From Prorocentrum cordatum (Eukaryota; Sar; Dinophyceae; Prorocentrales; Prorocentraceae), in contig CAUYUJ010016476.1 of NCBI GenBank assembly GCA_963575745.1, forward strand, positions 1 to 64,000: DNA of 64,000 nucleotides, written 5' to 3'. Of the stretch, positions 21,083 through 30,600 are shown one piece after another (the first letter of the stretch is position 1; every line of letters begins with the position of its first letter). The notes under the pieces are model-generated. The model saw nothing but the letters and a program-made list of their open reading frames with translations. It searched no databases and had not been told where the DNA came from. Made by a program: the position numbers and the translations under genes.

Positions 21083-21156
21083 GAAAAGAAGAACGGGGCC
21101 GAACTGCAGCAGATGCTCGACGCGATACAAGCGGCCCACCAGGACATCTTCACAAG
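21083..21156 (+). CDS. Possible internal exon, coiled-coil-like
   Basis: Bounded by CCAG|GAAAAG and ACAAG|GTGGCG (GT donor, AG|G acceptor). The frame reads EKKNGAELQQMLDAIQAAHQ, then DIFTR, an amphipathic helix. A CT-dinucleotide tract follows the donor. A further plus-strand island at about 21440-21615 (TIIFEAINSSGGSWERGDAE, then AAQNLWAARGLWADAR) may belong to the same gene, but its phase does not match a direct join. Family unknown. Confidence 0.35.
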
Positions 21157-21164
21157 GTGGCGCG

Positions 21165-21255
21165 TGGTTTTCTCTCTCTCTCTCTGTCCCTCTCTCTCTC
21201 TGTCCCTCTCTCTCTCTCTGTCCCTCTCTCTCTCTCTGTCCCTCTCTCTCTGTCC

Positions 21256-21287
<32 letters not shown>

Positions 21288-21295
21288 TTCCCGAG
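21165..21295. repeat. CT dinucleotide tract
   Basis: (CT)n with CCCTCTCT interruptions, about 130 bases, immediately downstream of a putative donor site. Confidence 0.85.
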
Positions 21296-21439
21296 ACTGT
21301 TGTCAGACGCAGCGCACCACACCACACGCCACCAGTTGCCCGTGTGTCCGCGGCTGCCTGACAGAGCCCAGGGGGTACCCGAGGGGGCTCCTACAGGGGC
21401 GGCCGCTCGATGACCGCGAAGGGTGGCGGGGGATTGCGA

Positions 21440-21617
21440 GCACCGAGCGTCGCCTCCGGCCGTGACAATAATCTTCGAGGCCATCAACAGCTCAGGCGGA
21501 TCCTGGGAGAGGGGGGACGCGGAGGCGGCGCAGAACCTCTGGGCCGCCCGTGGGCTCTGGGCAGACGCGCGCTCGACCCGTGGGTCCTTTGGTGAGGGGA
21601 CGAACCGAAAAGTCTAG
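21440..21617 (+). CDS. Exon-like island, unknown protein
   Basis: The plus frame reads PAVTIIFEAINSSGGSWERG, then DAEAAQNLWAARGLWADARS, and ends at a stop at 21615-21617. Composition is protein-like. No domain recognised; start boundary unknown. Confidence 0.3.
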
Positions 21618-21639
21618 CCTTTCGCCCCAAGACGCTCCC

Positions 21640-21840
21640 AGGAGGCCCCCAAGCGCCCCCCAAGAAGCCCCAAGAGGCCCCTAAGAGGCGTCCCAAGAGG
21701 CCACCAGGAGGCCAAAGTCATTGGTTCCCTACGGGAACATGTACACTTGTAGCATACCAGGCTTTTCGGCGTTCACGGTGTTGAAGACGGTCCAAGCGGC
21801 CCCAGAGACCACCCCAAGACGGCCCAAGAGGCTCCCTAGG
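21640..21840 (-). repeat. Decamer minisatellite, reverse orientation
   Basis: CCAAGAGGCC/CCCAAGACGG units, the reverse complement of the words at 2030-2645, with a unique stretch at about 21720-21785. Confidence 0.6.
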
Positions 21841-22009
21841 GGGAGAGCCTCCGAGATGTCCTCCCCCGGGGGCGTCTGGCATCTGGAAGCCCCTCGGGGG
21901 TCTCTCCTGGGTCTCTGGGGCCCGCGCGTGGCCGCAGTGCGGCCCCCGGCCGCGCAGCGACAGGCAGTCAGGGCGCACAGTGAGGAGGAGCAGCTTCCAA
22001 GGGCACCCC

Positions 22010-22140
22010 TTGCCTTGGCATCGCTCGGACGTGTGCATTTTGCTTTCTGCGAGGACCATCCTGGACCATCGAGCAAAAAAAAACACGCACGAAACCGACA
22101 AATGCACGGGAAATGGACGTCCGAGCGAAGGCAAGTTGCA
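22010..22140. mobile_element. MITE family D, copy at 22 kb
   Basis: Left end TTGCCTTGGCATCGCTCGGA with CGTGTGCA. Right end TGGACGTCCGAGCGAAGGCA with AGTT. The inverted repeat extends outward to TTGCCTT/AAGGCAA. The interior matches 7337-7468. Confidence 0.75.
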
Positions 22141-22141
22141 T

Positions 22142-22541
22142 GAAGTCGGGCACGTCCCTTCGCAGGGGGAAGAATCAAACATAGTCTGGAGATTATGTTC
22201 TATGGTTTTTGTATACGGGGCGTGAAAACGACCACAGCCTGTGCTTTTCTTTTGTTGCCGCCTTCCAGCCCGCAGGAACAAAGCAGTGGTTGTGGTCATT
22301 TTCGTTGAGCTTGGCACCAGGGAAATGACAACAACCATTGCTTCTTTTTCGGCCGGCTGGAAGGCGGCGCAAACAAGAAGCAGTGGCTGTGGTCATTTTG
22401 CCGTCCCTCATTCCCTGGGGGAAGAGTCAAACATAGTCTGGAGATGATGTTCTATGGCTTCTGTAGCAATGTTTGAATATTCGGGATCGTGTTTTGCATT
22501 TTCTTCCCAAAATCCGCTTGTAGGAGGACAGGCCCGACCCA
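22142..22541. mobile_element. MITE family A, copy 5 (long, internally duplicated)
   Basis: Left end GAAGTCGGGCACGTCCCTTC; right end TGTAGGAGGACAGGCCCGAC. Inside, GGGGGAAGAATCAAACATAG with TCTGGAGATTATGTTCTATG at 22160 is repeated at 22420. Between the copies lies an imperfect palindrome (AAAACGACCACAGCC / GGCTGTGGTCATTTT). TTGCAT occurs on both flanks (about 22134 and 22546) as a possible short target duplication. Confidence 0.7.
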
Positions 22542-22544
22542 ACC

Positions 22545-23050
22545 CTTGCATCCTTGTCCCATCGGTGTTCGACCGCGCCCCGCTTGAGAAACGTCAGCAT
22601 GGCCTTCCAGGCCTTGGCTGTAGACCCCCAGTCACCCAGCGCGTTCCACTCCTCGCAAGGTGCCTACTCGCAAGCGTCGTAAAAACACATGTCTGCTTTG
22701 ATGCCATCTAGCGTAGAGCCCCCGCGGGGGATCCAGGCCATTTGCGAGTAGTTACTTTGCGAGTAGTGGAGCGCGCTCGTCTACCCAAGAGAGGCCGCCA
22801 GGACCCCCTCCCGGAATGCCTCGTCCCAAGCAGGCCCTCCGAGGGCCCAGGCTGCCCCCACGCGTGGCCGCAAGACGGGATGACCTCCGAGGCTGCCCCG
22901 GCAGCCCCCAGGACCCCAGGAGTTTCCTGGGTCGGGAGCCTCGAGTCCCAGAGATCCAACGTATTGAAAAAATCGGGCCGGACGAAAGGGGGGGATTGGG
23001 AAAGGGGTGGTTACGAAATCTGCTGCATGCTGAGAGAATGGTGGCTGTTG
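22545..23050. other. Region without a recognised gene
   Basis: Unique DNA up to the left end of the 15-kb element. No supported gene. Confidence 0.4.
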
Positions 23051-23063
23051 TGCTAGTTGCACC
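23051..23063 (+). repeat. Left terminal inverted repeat
   Basis: TGCTAGTTGCACC, perfect partner of 38126-38138. Beyond base 13 the ends still resemble each other (TATAAG within the next 35 bases of each). Confidence 0.75.
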
Positions 23064-23074
23064 ATAGGTACAGC

Positions 23075-23300
23075 TAGGTATAAGATACTTATAGCAAAGG
23101 ATAAGTACTTAAGTATGTCTAACTATTTTTATGTACCCTTAAGTAGTTGTCTTGTCGCGTAACAATACTTAGGTTAGTTATAAGTATTTCGCTGATTGTT
23201 CATGACGGTGTAAGATACTTGTTAACTACCGCTAAGTTACTTACCCGTGCTGAGATGCAATACATATAAGTAACATATATGTTACTTATAAGTAACTTAT
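23075..23300. repeat. Left subterminal repeat cluster
   Basis: AT-rich DNA with repeated GATACTTATA, AGTACTTAAGTA, TAAGTAACATATATGTTACT and AAGTAACTTA, many of them palindromic. The right end has the same words. Possible binding sites for an element-encoded protein. Confidence 0.65.
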
Positions 23301-23469
23301 TTCTTCCTTCCATCCCTCCTTCGCTCCTCTTCCCCTCCCGCCGCGCGCCCGCCCGCCGCGCCGCAGGGACGTCGCGGCCCGCGGCCCCCATGCAAAGGAG
23401 GACGAGGAGGAGGGCGAGGAGGAGGACGAGGAGGAGGAGGAGGGGGAGGGGGAGGAGGGATGAGGAGGA

Positions 23470-23640
23470 GGAGGAGGATGTAGTTTTTAGAAACGATTTT
23501 TCGGAGTTGGGGAAATCTTTGTTGGATTTGGTGAGGTGTTCTGGCTTTGGAGAGGTTTTCTGGATTTCAGGAGGTTTTTCAATATTTGGGATTTGCCCAT
23601 CGACCTGGAGCTCGTCGCGGCGCCGCCTGGTGGGTGCTCG
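23470..23640 (-). other. Lys/Pro-rich open stretch near the left end
   Basis: Within a locally AT-richer patch the minus frame reads DELQVDGQIPNIEKPPEIQK, then TSPKPEHLTKSNKDFPNSEK. It could be an exon of the outward-facing left gene. No boundary or family can be given. Confidence 0.25.
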
Positions 23641-23815
23641 CCGCGGTAGCGGTGGCGATCGCTTGGGTGAGGAGGAGGGGGATGGGGAAGGTAGCGATGT
23701 CGATCGCTTGGATGGGGAGGAGGAAGAGAAGCGATGGCGATCGCCTGGGTGAGGAGGAGGGGGATGAGGAAGGTAGCGATGGCGATCGCTTGGAGGAGGA
23801 GGAGGAGGAGGAGGA

Positions 23816-23846
<31 letters not shown>

Positions 23847-24062
23847 GAGGAGAAGCGATGGCGATCGCTGGGGGAGGTGAAGCGATGTCGATCGCTTGGA
23901 AGGAGGAGGATGAGGACGGGGAGGAGGAAGAGAAGCGATGGTGATCGCTTGGGGGAGGGTGGGGTGGGGGGAAGAGGACGAGGGGATAGCGATTACGGTC
24001 GCTGGTCTTTTTGTTCGCGCTTGCGGGCGCGCGGCGCGCTCCGCGCTTGCGGGCGCGCGGCC

Positions 24063-24920
24063 TCACCGCGGAGGCGGAGTCGACGGCGGCGGCATTGGCG
24101 CCTTCGCCGCCGCTGGCGCCGCTGGCGCCGCTGGCGGCGCCTTCGCCGCCGCTGGCGCTTTCGCCGCGGCGCGCGCCGCCTTGGCCTTCGCCGCCTTCGC
24201 CGCCGCCTTCGCCTTCGCCGCCGCCTCCTTCTCCTTCTTGTCCTTCTTCTCCTTCTTCTTTTTCTTCTTTTCCGCCTTCTCCGCCCTCAGCTGCGCATTT
24301 TCCGCCTGAAGGCGCGCCTGCTCCTCCCTCCGCAGCAGCTGCGCCTCCTGCGCCCCCTTCCTCAGCTGCGCGTTCTCCGCCTTCAGCTCCGCCTCCCGCC
24401 GCAGCACCGCGCCCCTCTCGCCGAGCGCGATCACTAGCTCGCGCTCCGCCTCATTCGTCGTCGTCGTCGCCGCCGCCGTCGTCGTCGTCTCGTCGTCATC
24501 GTTTCCCGCCTCATCCAGCCACAGCGAGAGCTGCACGGCGCGCTCTGTCTGCTCCGCGTTGACAGTCTGCAGAGGCGGGGGGAGGGGGAGAGGGGCGGTG
24601 GAGTGAAGGGAGGAGGGGGTGGGGGGAGGGGTGAGGAGGGGGAGGAGGGGGAAGGAGGAGGTGGAGGAGGAGGAGGAAGGGGAGGAAGCGGAGGAGGAGG
24701 ATTCGGGGGAGAGCGATGGCGATCGCTGGGAGGAGGGGGCATCCGCCTCCGCGAGCTGCTGCAGCAGGTTGTCGCGCTGGCGCCTGAGCGCCAAAGCGCG
24801 AGCCCCCTGCGCGAGCTCGCGCGGAGCACCCCACATCGCGCATCCGCGCCCCGCGCGCGCGAGCCCCGCGCGCCTCCACGAGGCAGAGCGGCTGCGCGCG
24901 GCGCTCAGTGATCCCCTTTT
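24063..24920 (-). CDS. Left outward-facing coiled-coil / basic protein gene
   Basis: The minus frame ending at 24063 reads NDDDETTTTAAATTTTNEAE, then RELVIALGERGAVLRREAEL and KAENAQLRKG. A second QAENAQLRAEKAEKKKKKKE helix and an Ala/Lys/Pro tail follow. Upstream (24740-24920) lie LRRQRDNLLQQLAEADA and, in another frame, ITERRAQPLCLVEARGARAR. An apparent intron or expansion at about 24570-24740 contains a hairpin repeat and pyrimidine DNA. The right-end gene at 37448 has the same order of motifs in mirror orientation. A leucine-rich coiled coil with a basic tail suggests a DNA- or partner-binding accessory protein; this is inference. Exact start and splice sites are unclear. Confidence 0.45.
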   Translation of the reverse strand, partial: KRGSLSAARSRSASWRRAGLARAGRGCAMWGAPRELAQGARALALRRQRDNLLQQLAEADAPSSQRSPSLSPESSSSASSPSSSSSTSSFPLLPLLTPPPTPSSLHSTAPLPLPPPLQTVNAEQTERAVQLSLWLDEAGNDDDETTTTAAATTTTNEAERELVIALGERGAVLRREAELKAENAQLRKGAQEAQLLRREEQARLQAENAQLRAEKAEKKKKKKEKKDKKEKEAAAKAKAAAKAAKAKAARAAAKAPAAAKAPPAAPAAPAAAKAPMPPPSTPPPR

Positions 24921-24939
24921 ATCATCATCCACCTTCCTT

Positions 24940-25458
24940 TCAGCGATCGACATCGCTTTCCTTCTCCTCATCTTTTTCCTTCTCCTCATCGTCATCGCCG
25001 TCGCTTCACCTCCCCCAGAAGGAGGAGGAGGGGCGACGGGGGGAACAGCGATGGCGACCGCTCGGGGGAGGGGGGGGAAGTAGGACGCGCACGGACCGAA
25101 CCCTACGGGTTGCAAACACAAGAGAGGAGGAGGAGGAGGTGGAGGAGGGATCATAGGAGGAGGAGGAGGGATGGGGGAGGTAGCGATGGCGATCGCTTGT
25201 GTGAGGAGGAGGGGGATGGGGGGAGGTAGCGATGGCGATCGCTTGGAGGAGGAGGAGGAGGAGGAGGAGGAGGAGGAGGAGAAGGAGAAGCGATAGCGAT
25301 CGCTTGGGGGAGGGCGGGGAGGGGGAGGGAGAGGCAGAGAAGCGATACCGATCGCTAACTTAAGTAGGCGGCAATCGTTGTGAACGATCGCTGTGCATAA
25401 CCGTTGGCGGCTTTGCAGTCGCGCCGCGCGCGCGACGCGAGTGACGCCCGCGGGCGCC
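24940..25458. other. Spacer rich in hairpin repeats and GGA tracts
   Basis: Non-coding spacer between the left outward gene and ORF A. It holds several AGCGAT-N4-ATCGCT sites and GGA triplet tracts (25115-25165, 25245-25280). It may contain a divergent promoter region; no motif supports that directly. Confidence 0.5.
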
Positions 25459-26943
25459 ATGGCGGCCGACCTGGTGAAGCAGCTGAAGGCCGCCAAGTCG
25501 GTCCTCGCCCAGATCGGGAAGAAGTCCGACGCGCACAAGGAGATCGTGGAGGCGCAGAGCGCCATGGCGATGACCATCATGGTGCCGTGGACCTTCGTCT
25601 CCGCCGAGGACTCGGCCATGCTGATCCTGGAGATAGGCCAGATGCCTTTCGGCAAGAGGGCGCTTGCCACGCTGCTCGGCCGCGTCACGACGTTGGCGAC
25701 GGCCTCAGCGCAAATGTTGGCCGCTAACGCGGCCGCAAGCGCGGAGCTGGCGGGGTCGGGCAGGACGCCGATGCAGGACTTCTCGTCCATCCTCGCCTAC
25801 CTCACGAAGAGGCAGTGGGACAAGATCCTGGACGAGCGCAACGACTTCATGGGTCGGGTTGCGGTCGTCCTGCAGGCTTGCAAATCCCTCGGGTGGCGCA
25901 CGCTGCATGAGCCGACGGTTCAACTGGCGGCGTGCGTCGCCCTCCTCGTGGACGGCTTCGATTGGACGATGCGCATGTGTCCGATGGCACAGTGGGGCTA
26001 TTTCAAGCGGGCGAAAACATACGCCAAGAAGCTCCTGCCGTGGAAGTTGTGTAAGCAGCTTGCCGCGACCGAGCCGTCCTTCGTCAGCGAGCTCCCTGCG
26101 GACCCGACTGACATGCCGAAGGTGCACCCCGAGTGGTACTCGCGCGCGTATGGTGGCGGAGGGGAGGCCCCAGCAAACGAGTGCCCGCTGGACCGCGCCA
26201 TGTTGATGGTGCTGTGCGACGCGGTCCCGATGCGAGAGTCCAAGGCTCGCCTCAAGGCCACGTCCGATGGCAACCGATCGTCCGTCGACATGGCTTTGCA
26301 GCTCGCGGAAAGGGCGATGACGATGCAGGGTGGCGGCCGCCAAGGTGCGCGAGACGGCGTGCCATGCAGGCGTTGCACTCCGCGGAACCAGCCCATTGCG
26401 CCCGCCACGGATGGCGCGATTCCGATCGGCGACAGGGAGTCGGCGCCGCCGCCGACGACGCACAGCGTGGAGGAGGCCAGGGACAAGATCTTCGCGAAGC
26501 TCGGTGGCAAACAATGCCTGCCAGATGTGGCCAAGACGCCGCCGAGCGAAGACGAGTCGGAGGGCAGCGACGGGGGCGATCCCGATAACAAGAGCGCCGA
26601 CGGCGTGGAGGAGGCGGAGCCGCCGCCGCCGATGAAGAGGAAGCGCAAGGCCGCTGGCGACGGCCACCCCGCGCCCCCCAACGCCAAGGCCAAGGCGAAG
26701 AGGAAGAACAAGAAGAAGACTGAGGCCGAGCACGTGGGCACGAAGGGGGTCAAGAAGCCATCGAAACCCTCATATTCGGTGGAATGGCCCCGCAGCCAGG
26801 TCATGTGCCGCACGGGCGCGAAAGGTCCAGGCCAGTCGACGGCCATCAAGTTCAGCGACCACGGCGGCAGCAGCGACAAGGCGATCGCTGCGGCCAAGAA
26901 GTGGGTGCGCAAACAGGAGAAGAAGCTCGGCATCCACACTTGA
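25459..26943 (+). CDS. Element ORF A, 494 codons, unknown function
   Basis: The frame is intact from ATG 25459 (MAADLVKQLKAAKSVLAQIG) to TGA 26943. I chose this ATG because the sequence before it is GC-rich and unstructured. The first 300 residues look globular and helical. Residues about 320-430 are acidic then strongly basic (KRKRKAAGDG, KAKAKRKNKKKTEAE), a likely nuclear localisation segment. The last 55 residues (SYSVEWPRSQVMCRTGAKGP ... AIAAAKKWVRKQ) have a strand-strand-strand-helix look that could be an AP2-like DNA-binding fold. That is a guess from pattern alone. It is the first of five rightward frames. Proposed role: DNA-binding accessory protein of the element. No family is assigned. 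Confidence 0.65.
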   Translation: MAADLVKQLKAAKSVLAQIGKKSDAHKEIVEAQSAMAMTIMVPWTFVSAEDSAMLILEIGQMPFGKRALATLLGRVTTLATASAQMLAANAAASAELAGSGRTPMQDFSSILAYLTKRQWDKILDERNDFMGRVAVVLQACKSLGWRTLHEPTVQLAACVALLVDGFDWTMRMCPMAQWGYFKRAKTYAKKLLPWKLCKQLAATEPSFVSELPADPTDMPKVHPEWYSRAYGGGGEAPANECPLDRAMLMVLCDAVPMRESKARLKATSDGNRSSVDMALQLAERAMTMQGGGRQGARDGVPCRRCTPRNQPIAPATDGAIPIGDRESAPPPTTHSVEEARDKIFAKLGGKQCLPDVAKTPPSEDESEGSDGGDPDNKSADGVEEAEPPPPMKRKRKAAGDGHPAPPNAKAKAKRKNKKKTEAEHVGTKGVKKPSKPSYSVEWPRSQVMCRTGAKGPGQSTAIKFSDHGGSSDKAIAAAKKWVRKQEKKLGIHT

Positions 26944-27502
26944 TCGGCAGCTGCGCCTGATCTGGCGAATTCGCACGGGCGCTGCGACGACGCAGCATGC
27001 ATGCGTGTGCTCGCACACGACTAGGTAGCCGATGATGGCTATGAGTAGGGAGTGGTGGAGGGGCAGCGATGATGATCGCTTGGTCTAGGGATGGTTGTTT
27101 TGGGGGTGTAGGGATGGAGTTGCAGGGCAGCGATGGGGATCGCTTGAGGTCGGTTGGGCAGGGCAGCGATGATGATCGATTGTGGTTGCAGGGATGGTAG
27201 ATTAGTTTGCAGCGAGTGCAGATTGCAGCGATGGCGATCGCTTGGGGATTTCAGCGATGGCGATCGCTTGGAATTGCAGCTGTCGCTTGGGGGATGGCGA
27301 AGCTAGAGTGGATGTGGTGATGGGAGGGGAGGTGGATGAGGTGGAAGAGCAAGAGGCGGAGGAGCGATGGCGATCGCTGGGCATGTGCGCACATTGCGCA
27401 CATCATTGCATGCATCACACTAGCCATTTGGGGCCCAGCAGGTGGCGCGCCAGCGCCTACACCAGGCCCAGCGCCTACACCTGCGCCTGCACCAGCGCCG
27501 CC
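26944..27502. other. Spacer between ORFs A and B with hairpin repeats
   Basis: Contains seven or more AGCGAT-N4-ATCGCT-type sites at 27060-27375, including GATG and GGGG loops, and GCGCACATTGCGCACATCAT near 27390. A similar CTCACATTGCACGCATCATT word occurs upstream of ORF C at 29441, so ORFs B and C share an upstream motif. Confidence 0.5.
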
Positions 27503-29180
27503 ATGGCGCCGCCCCACGGCCGCGGCCGTCGCGATGCCGCCGAGGAGTTCTTCGCCTTCGCGAACGAGGCCGCGGACGTCTTCGCAAACGCGGCGTTGGC
27601 TGCTCATGAGGAGGCGCCGCCCGAGGCCGCGGAGGAGCACGGGGGGGGGGGCGCCGCCCGAGGCCGCGGAGGAGCATGAGTCTCCTTTGACCGGGGCCGC
27701 CGAGAAGGAGCAGGAGGAGGCGTCCGAGGCGGGTGCGGAGGTCGAGACGCACGATGCGTCAGACGCCACAGTGTTCCTGGAGATTGCGGCGTCGCCAGGC
27801 GAGGAGGGCGCGGAGGTCGAGGAGTACGCGGCGGCGGCGGCGGCGGAGGAGCAGGCGGCGGCGGAGGAGGAGGAGGCGGGGCCTCGCGAGGAGGCGCCCC
27901 CCGTCGAGATCGCGCCCTCGCCGCAGGCGCGCGATCACAGCGCGCCTCGCGACAGCCGCTCGTCGGGCGGCCAGTCGGGCTGCACGTCGGCGTCGCTGTC
28001 GCTCAGCGCGCCGCGGCCGCGCGTCTCGCGCCGCGATTGGGCTCGGGCCCAGCAGGCGGCAGCGGCTGCGGCGGCCGAGGAGTCAGCGGCCGCGGCGGCT
28101 CCCGCGCCGCCAGCCGCGGTGGCGCCCGCGCCGACGGCCGCGGAGCGCTCGCGGAGCCGCAGCCCGCGCGCCTCCGACCCGCGCGCCAAGGGGTCGCAAT
28201 GGCCTCGGGTGCCGCCCGAGAGGGCGCGCCCTTTCGCGCCGCCCCCCCCTGAGGTCATGGCCGAGGCGGCGCGGGCGAGGGTCTACGAGGAGCGCGCGGC
28301 TGGCCAGGGGGCGGGCTACGCCCAGGAGCAGGTCGCCGACCTGCGCGGTGAGGCTGCGGCGGCGAAGGCCCTCGGCTTGCCTTGGTGGCAGCGCGGCCCT
28401 GCGGCTCCAGCCGAGGGAGGGCCCGAGACGTGGCGCGGCCAGCGGTACCGCGTCAACACCAAGCAGTGGGCCAACCGCGGGGGGAGGAACAGGGAGTACT
28501 TCGCGAAGAAGGACGGCGGCGGCGCGCCAGGCAAGGCCCCCGCTGGGTCGCGCCCCGACCCCCGCAGCGGCGTCAAGGGCGGCGGCAAGGGCGGCGGCAA
28601 GGGCGATTCCCTGGCCCCTCCCCCCGCGGGGCCGCCCCCGCCCGCGGCGCCGCGCGCGGCGCGCCCGCGCATTGCGTCACCCGCGCGCCCGCTGGCAACG
28701 GCGCCGACGCCAGGGGTAGCGCCGAGGCCATCGACAGCGCCGCTGCCGCCGTGGCGCAGAGGCGCCCCCGCCGCCGTCCCGCCGCCGTCGCGGCTGACGC
28801 GAGGCGCGCGGCGCCCTGGCGCGGCGCCGCTGGCGCCTGCGCTGCAGGCGCGGCGCGCTGGCGCTGGCCGCTGGAGCTTCGCGCTGGCCGCTGGCGCTGG
28901 CCGCTGGAGCGGCGCCCTCTCCGCGCCATGGCGCGCAGCCGAGAGGCGCGGCGCCGTCGCGCCCTCTTCGCGCTGGCGCTGGTGCTTGCGCTGGCACCTC
29001 TCCGCTGCGCTTGCTGCTTCAGGCGCTGCGAAGCCGTGGGGCGCGGCGCCTCTTCGCGCCTTGGGCGCGCATAAGCGATCTGCATGCGCTTGCTGCTCCA
29101 GGCGCTGCGGCAAAACGATCTCTTGTGTGCGCGCAGAGATTGTTTGCAATAGCGATTCCGATCGCTTGTGTGTGCAATAG
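27503..29180 (+). CDS. Element ORF B, Ala/Pro-rich, one frameshift
   Basis: ATG 27503 opens MAPPHGRGRRDAAEEFFAFA, then NEAADVFANAALAAHEEAPP. The frame is lost at a run of ten G (about 27640-27650) and resumes one frame over as EAAEEHESPLTGAAEKEQEE. Near the break the phrase PEAAEEH is duplicated. The middle has an RS-like segment (ERSRSRSPRASDP) and a compact motif WRGQRYRVNTKQWANRGGRN, then REYFAKK, followed by a GGGKGGGKG stretch typical of RNA- or DNA-binding tails. The 3' end is unclear: the resumed frame runs to 29180 but turns into Ala/Arg low complexity after about 28650. Function unknown. A G-run indel could be an assembly error. Confidence 0.45.
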
Positions 29181-29435
29181 CGATTACGATCGCTTTTGTG
29201 TGCAATAGCGATTACGATCGCTGAGGGGATGGGGGGTGTCGCTGAAGGGATGTGAGGATGAGGACCGACGACTAACGCTTACGATGTGTGGATGGGGATG
29301 TGAGGATGGGGATGTGAGGATGGGGATAGCGATTACGATCGCTGGCTGAGGGGATGTGACGACTTCTGGCGACGACTGACAAAGGCGACGACCGACGACG
29401 ACAAAAATGGGTGGGAGAGCGATTCCGATCGCTGG
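29140..29435. other. Spacer between ORFs B and C with hairpin repeats
   Basis: At least five AGCGATTNCGATCGCT-type hairpins, three of them at 29149, 29178 and 29207 with a spacing of 29 bases, plus GATGTGAGGATGGG direct repeats at 29289-29325. Confidence 0.6.
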
Positions 29436-29628
29436 CCTTGTGCTCACATTGCACGCATCATTGCACGCATTGCATGGCCATTGTCGGCTCCACGCGTGGC
29501 GCGCCCATCGGAGCGGATCGCCTGCGCCCAGCGGAGCGTGTCTCCATCGGCGCCCGCCCGCGCCGACGCCAGCGCCGACGCGAGCGCCGTCGTCAGCACC
29601 GACGCCAGCTCCGTCGCCAGCACCGACC

Positions 29629-30600
29629 ATGTCGTCCGACGTCGCGGCAGCCTGCCCCGTCAAGACAGAGGAGGAGTGGTACACGGTCGGCTGCCCCGTC
29701 AGCAACTGCAAGGCCAGGTGCTACAAGGAGAGCCACGCGGAGTGCTTGGAGCGGCTCTTCAACCACTTGGCGACGTCGACGGCGGAGAGCCACAAGTTCC
29801 TCAAGACGGCGAGCGGGCCCAACTTAGAGGAGATCAACCGCCTCCTCGACGACGCCAACGAGGAGCGCCTCAGCGACAGCGAGGTGGCGGCGTGGAAGAA
29901 GCACCAGGCCGAGAAGGCGGCGGCAACCGCGGCCAACCCCTACAAGACGGCGCCCGCCGCCAGCGCAGGGGCCGCCGCCGCGGCCGCCGCCAGCGCAGGG
30001 GCCGCCAGCAGTCGCGGGCGCGATCGCCGCGCGCGATCGCCTGCGCGCAGGCGCAGCCGCAGCCGCAGCCACCGCAGCCACCGCGGCCGCCCCGCGCCGC
30101 GCACGCCGCCCCGCGGCCGCGGAGACGACCGCGCCCCCGCGGCGGCGGCCAGCGCGGCGACTGCGGCGGCGCACAAGCTGCAGCAGACGGCGGAGCAGCT
30201 GCAGCAGCAGCAGCAGCAGATGCGGCAGCAGCAGCAGCATATACAGCAGCAGCAGCAGCAGCTACAGCAGCATATGCAGTTGCGGGTGCAATCGGCTGCA
30301 GGCCTGACGGGGAAGGCTGCGCCGTCCGCGGCGCCCGCGGCGATGAACCTGATCATGGCGCCCATGACAGGAGACGTCTCGCTGCCCGACGTGCCCCCCG
30401 AGACCGAGTTCAGGCTCAGCAAGGCGCGGGCCGATGCGCTCATGGACTGCCTGAAGCGGGCGGAGCGCTGCGCCAAGGTGGCGAAGGAGACGTGCCTCAA
30501 GGCGTCTCAGGCGTTCGAGCAGGAGGAGGCGTCCCTGAGGGCGGCGAGGGAGCAGGTCGCCGAGACGATGGGCGCGTCGGTGCAGCTCAGCGGGCTCTGA
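29629..30600 (+). CDS. Element ORF C, 323 codons, Cys-rich N-terminus, RS and Gln tracts
   Basis: An intact frame from ATG 29629 (MSSDVAAACPVKTEEEWYTV) to TGA 30600. Residues 20-50 (GCPVSNCKARCYKESHAECL, then ERLFNHL) hold four Cys and two His and may bind zinc. Residues about 120-165 are an Arg/Ser segment (RRRSRSRSHRSHRGR). Residues about 185-225 are a Gln-rich coiled-coil run with QQQQQ blocks. The C-terminal 80 residues are helical (LSKARADALMDCLKRAERCA). Several in-frame ATGs lie upstream, but the one at 29629 begins the conserved-looking part. A zinc-binding, nuclear, perhaps RNA-associated protein is plausible. No family assigned. Confidence 0.6.
   Translation: MSSDVAAACPVKTEEEWYTVGCPVSNCKARCYKESHAECLERLFNHLATSTAESHKFLKTASGPNLEEINRLLDDANEERLSDSEVAAWKKHQAEKAAATAANPYKTAPAASAGAAAAAAASAGAASSRGRDRRARSPARRRSRSRSHRSHRGRPAPRTPPRGRGDDRAPAAAASAATAAAHKLQQTAEQLQQQQQQMRQQQQHIQQQQQQLQQHMQLRVQSAAGLTGKAAPSAAPAAMNLIMAPMTGDVSLPDVPPETEFRLSKARADALMDCLKRAERCAKVAKETCLKASQAFEQEEASLRAAREQVAETMGASVQLSGL

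Noticed and set aside
24603-25156. Plus-strand Gly/Arg/Glu frames opposite the left outward gene
   Set aside because: Shadows of GGA tracts and of the minus-strand coiled-coil gene.
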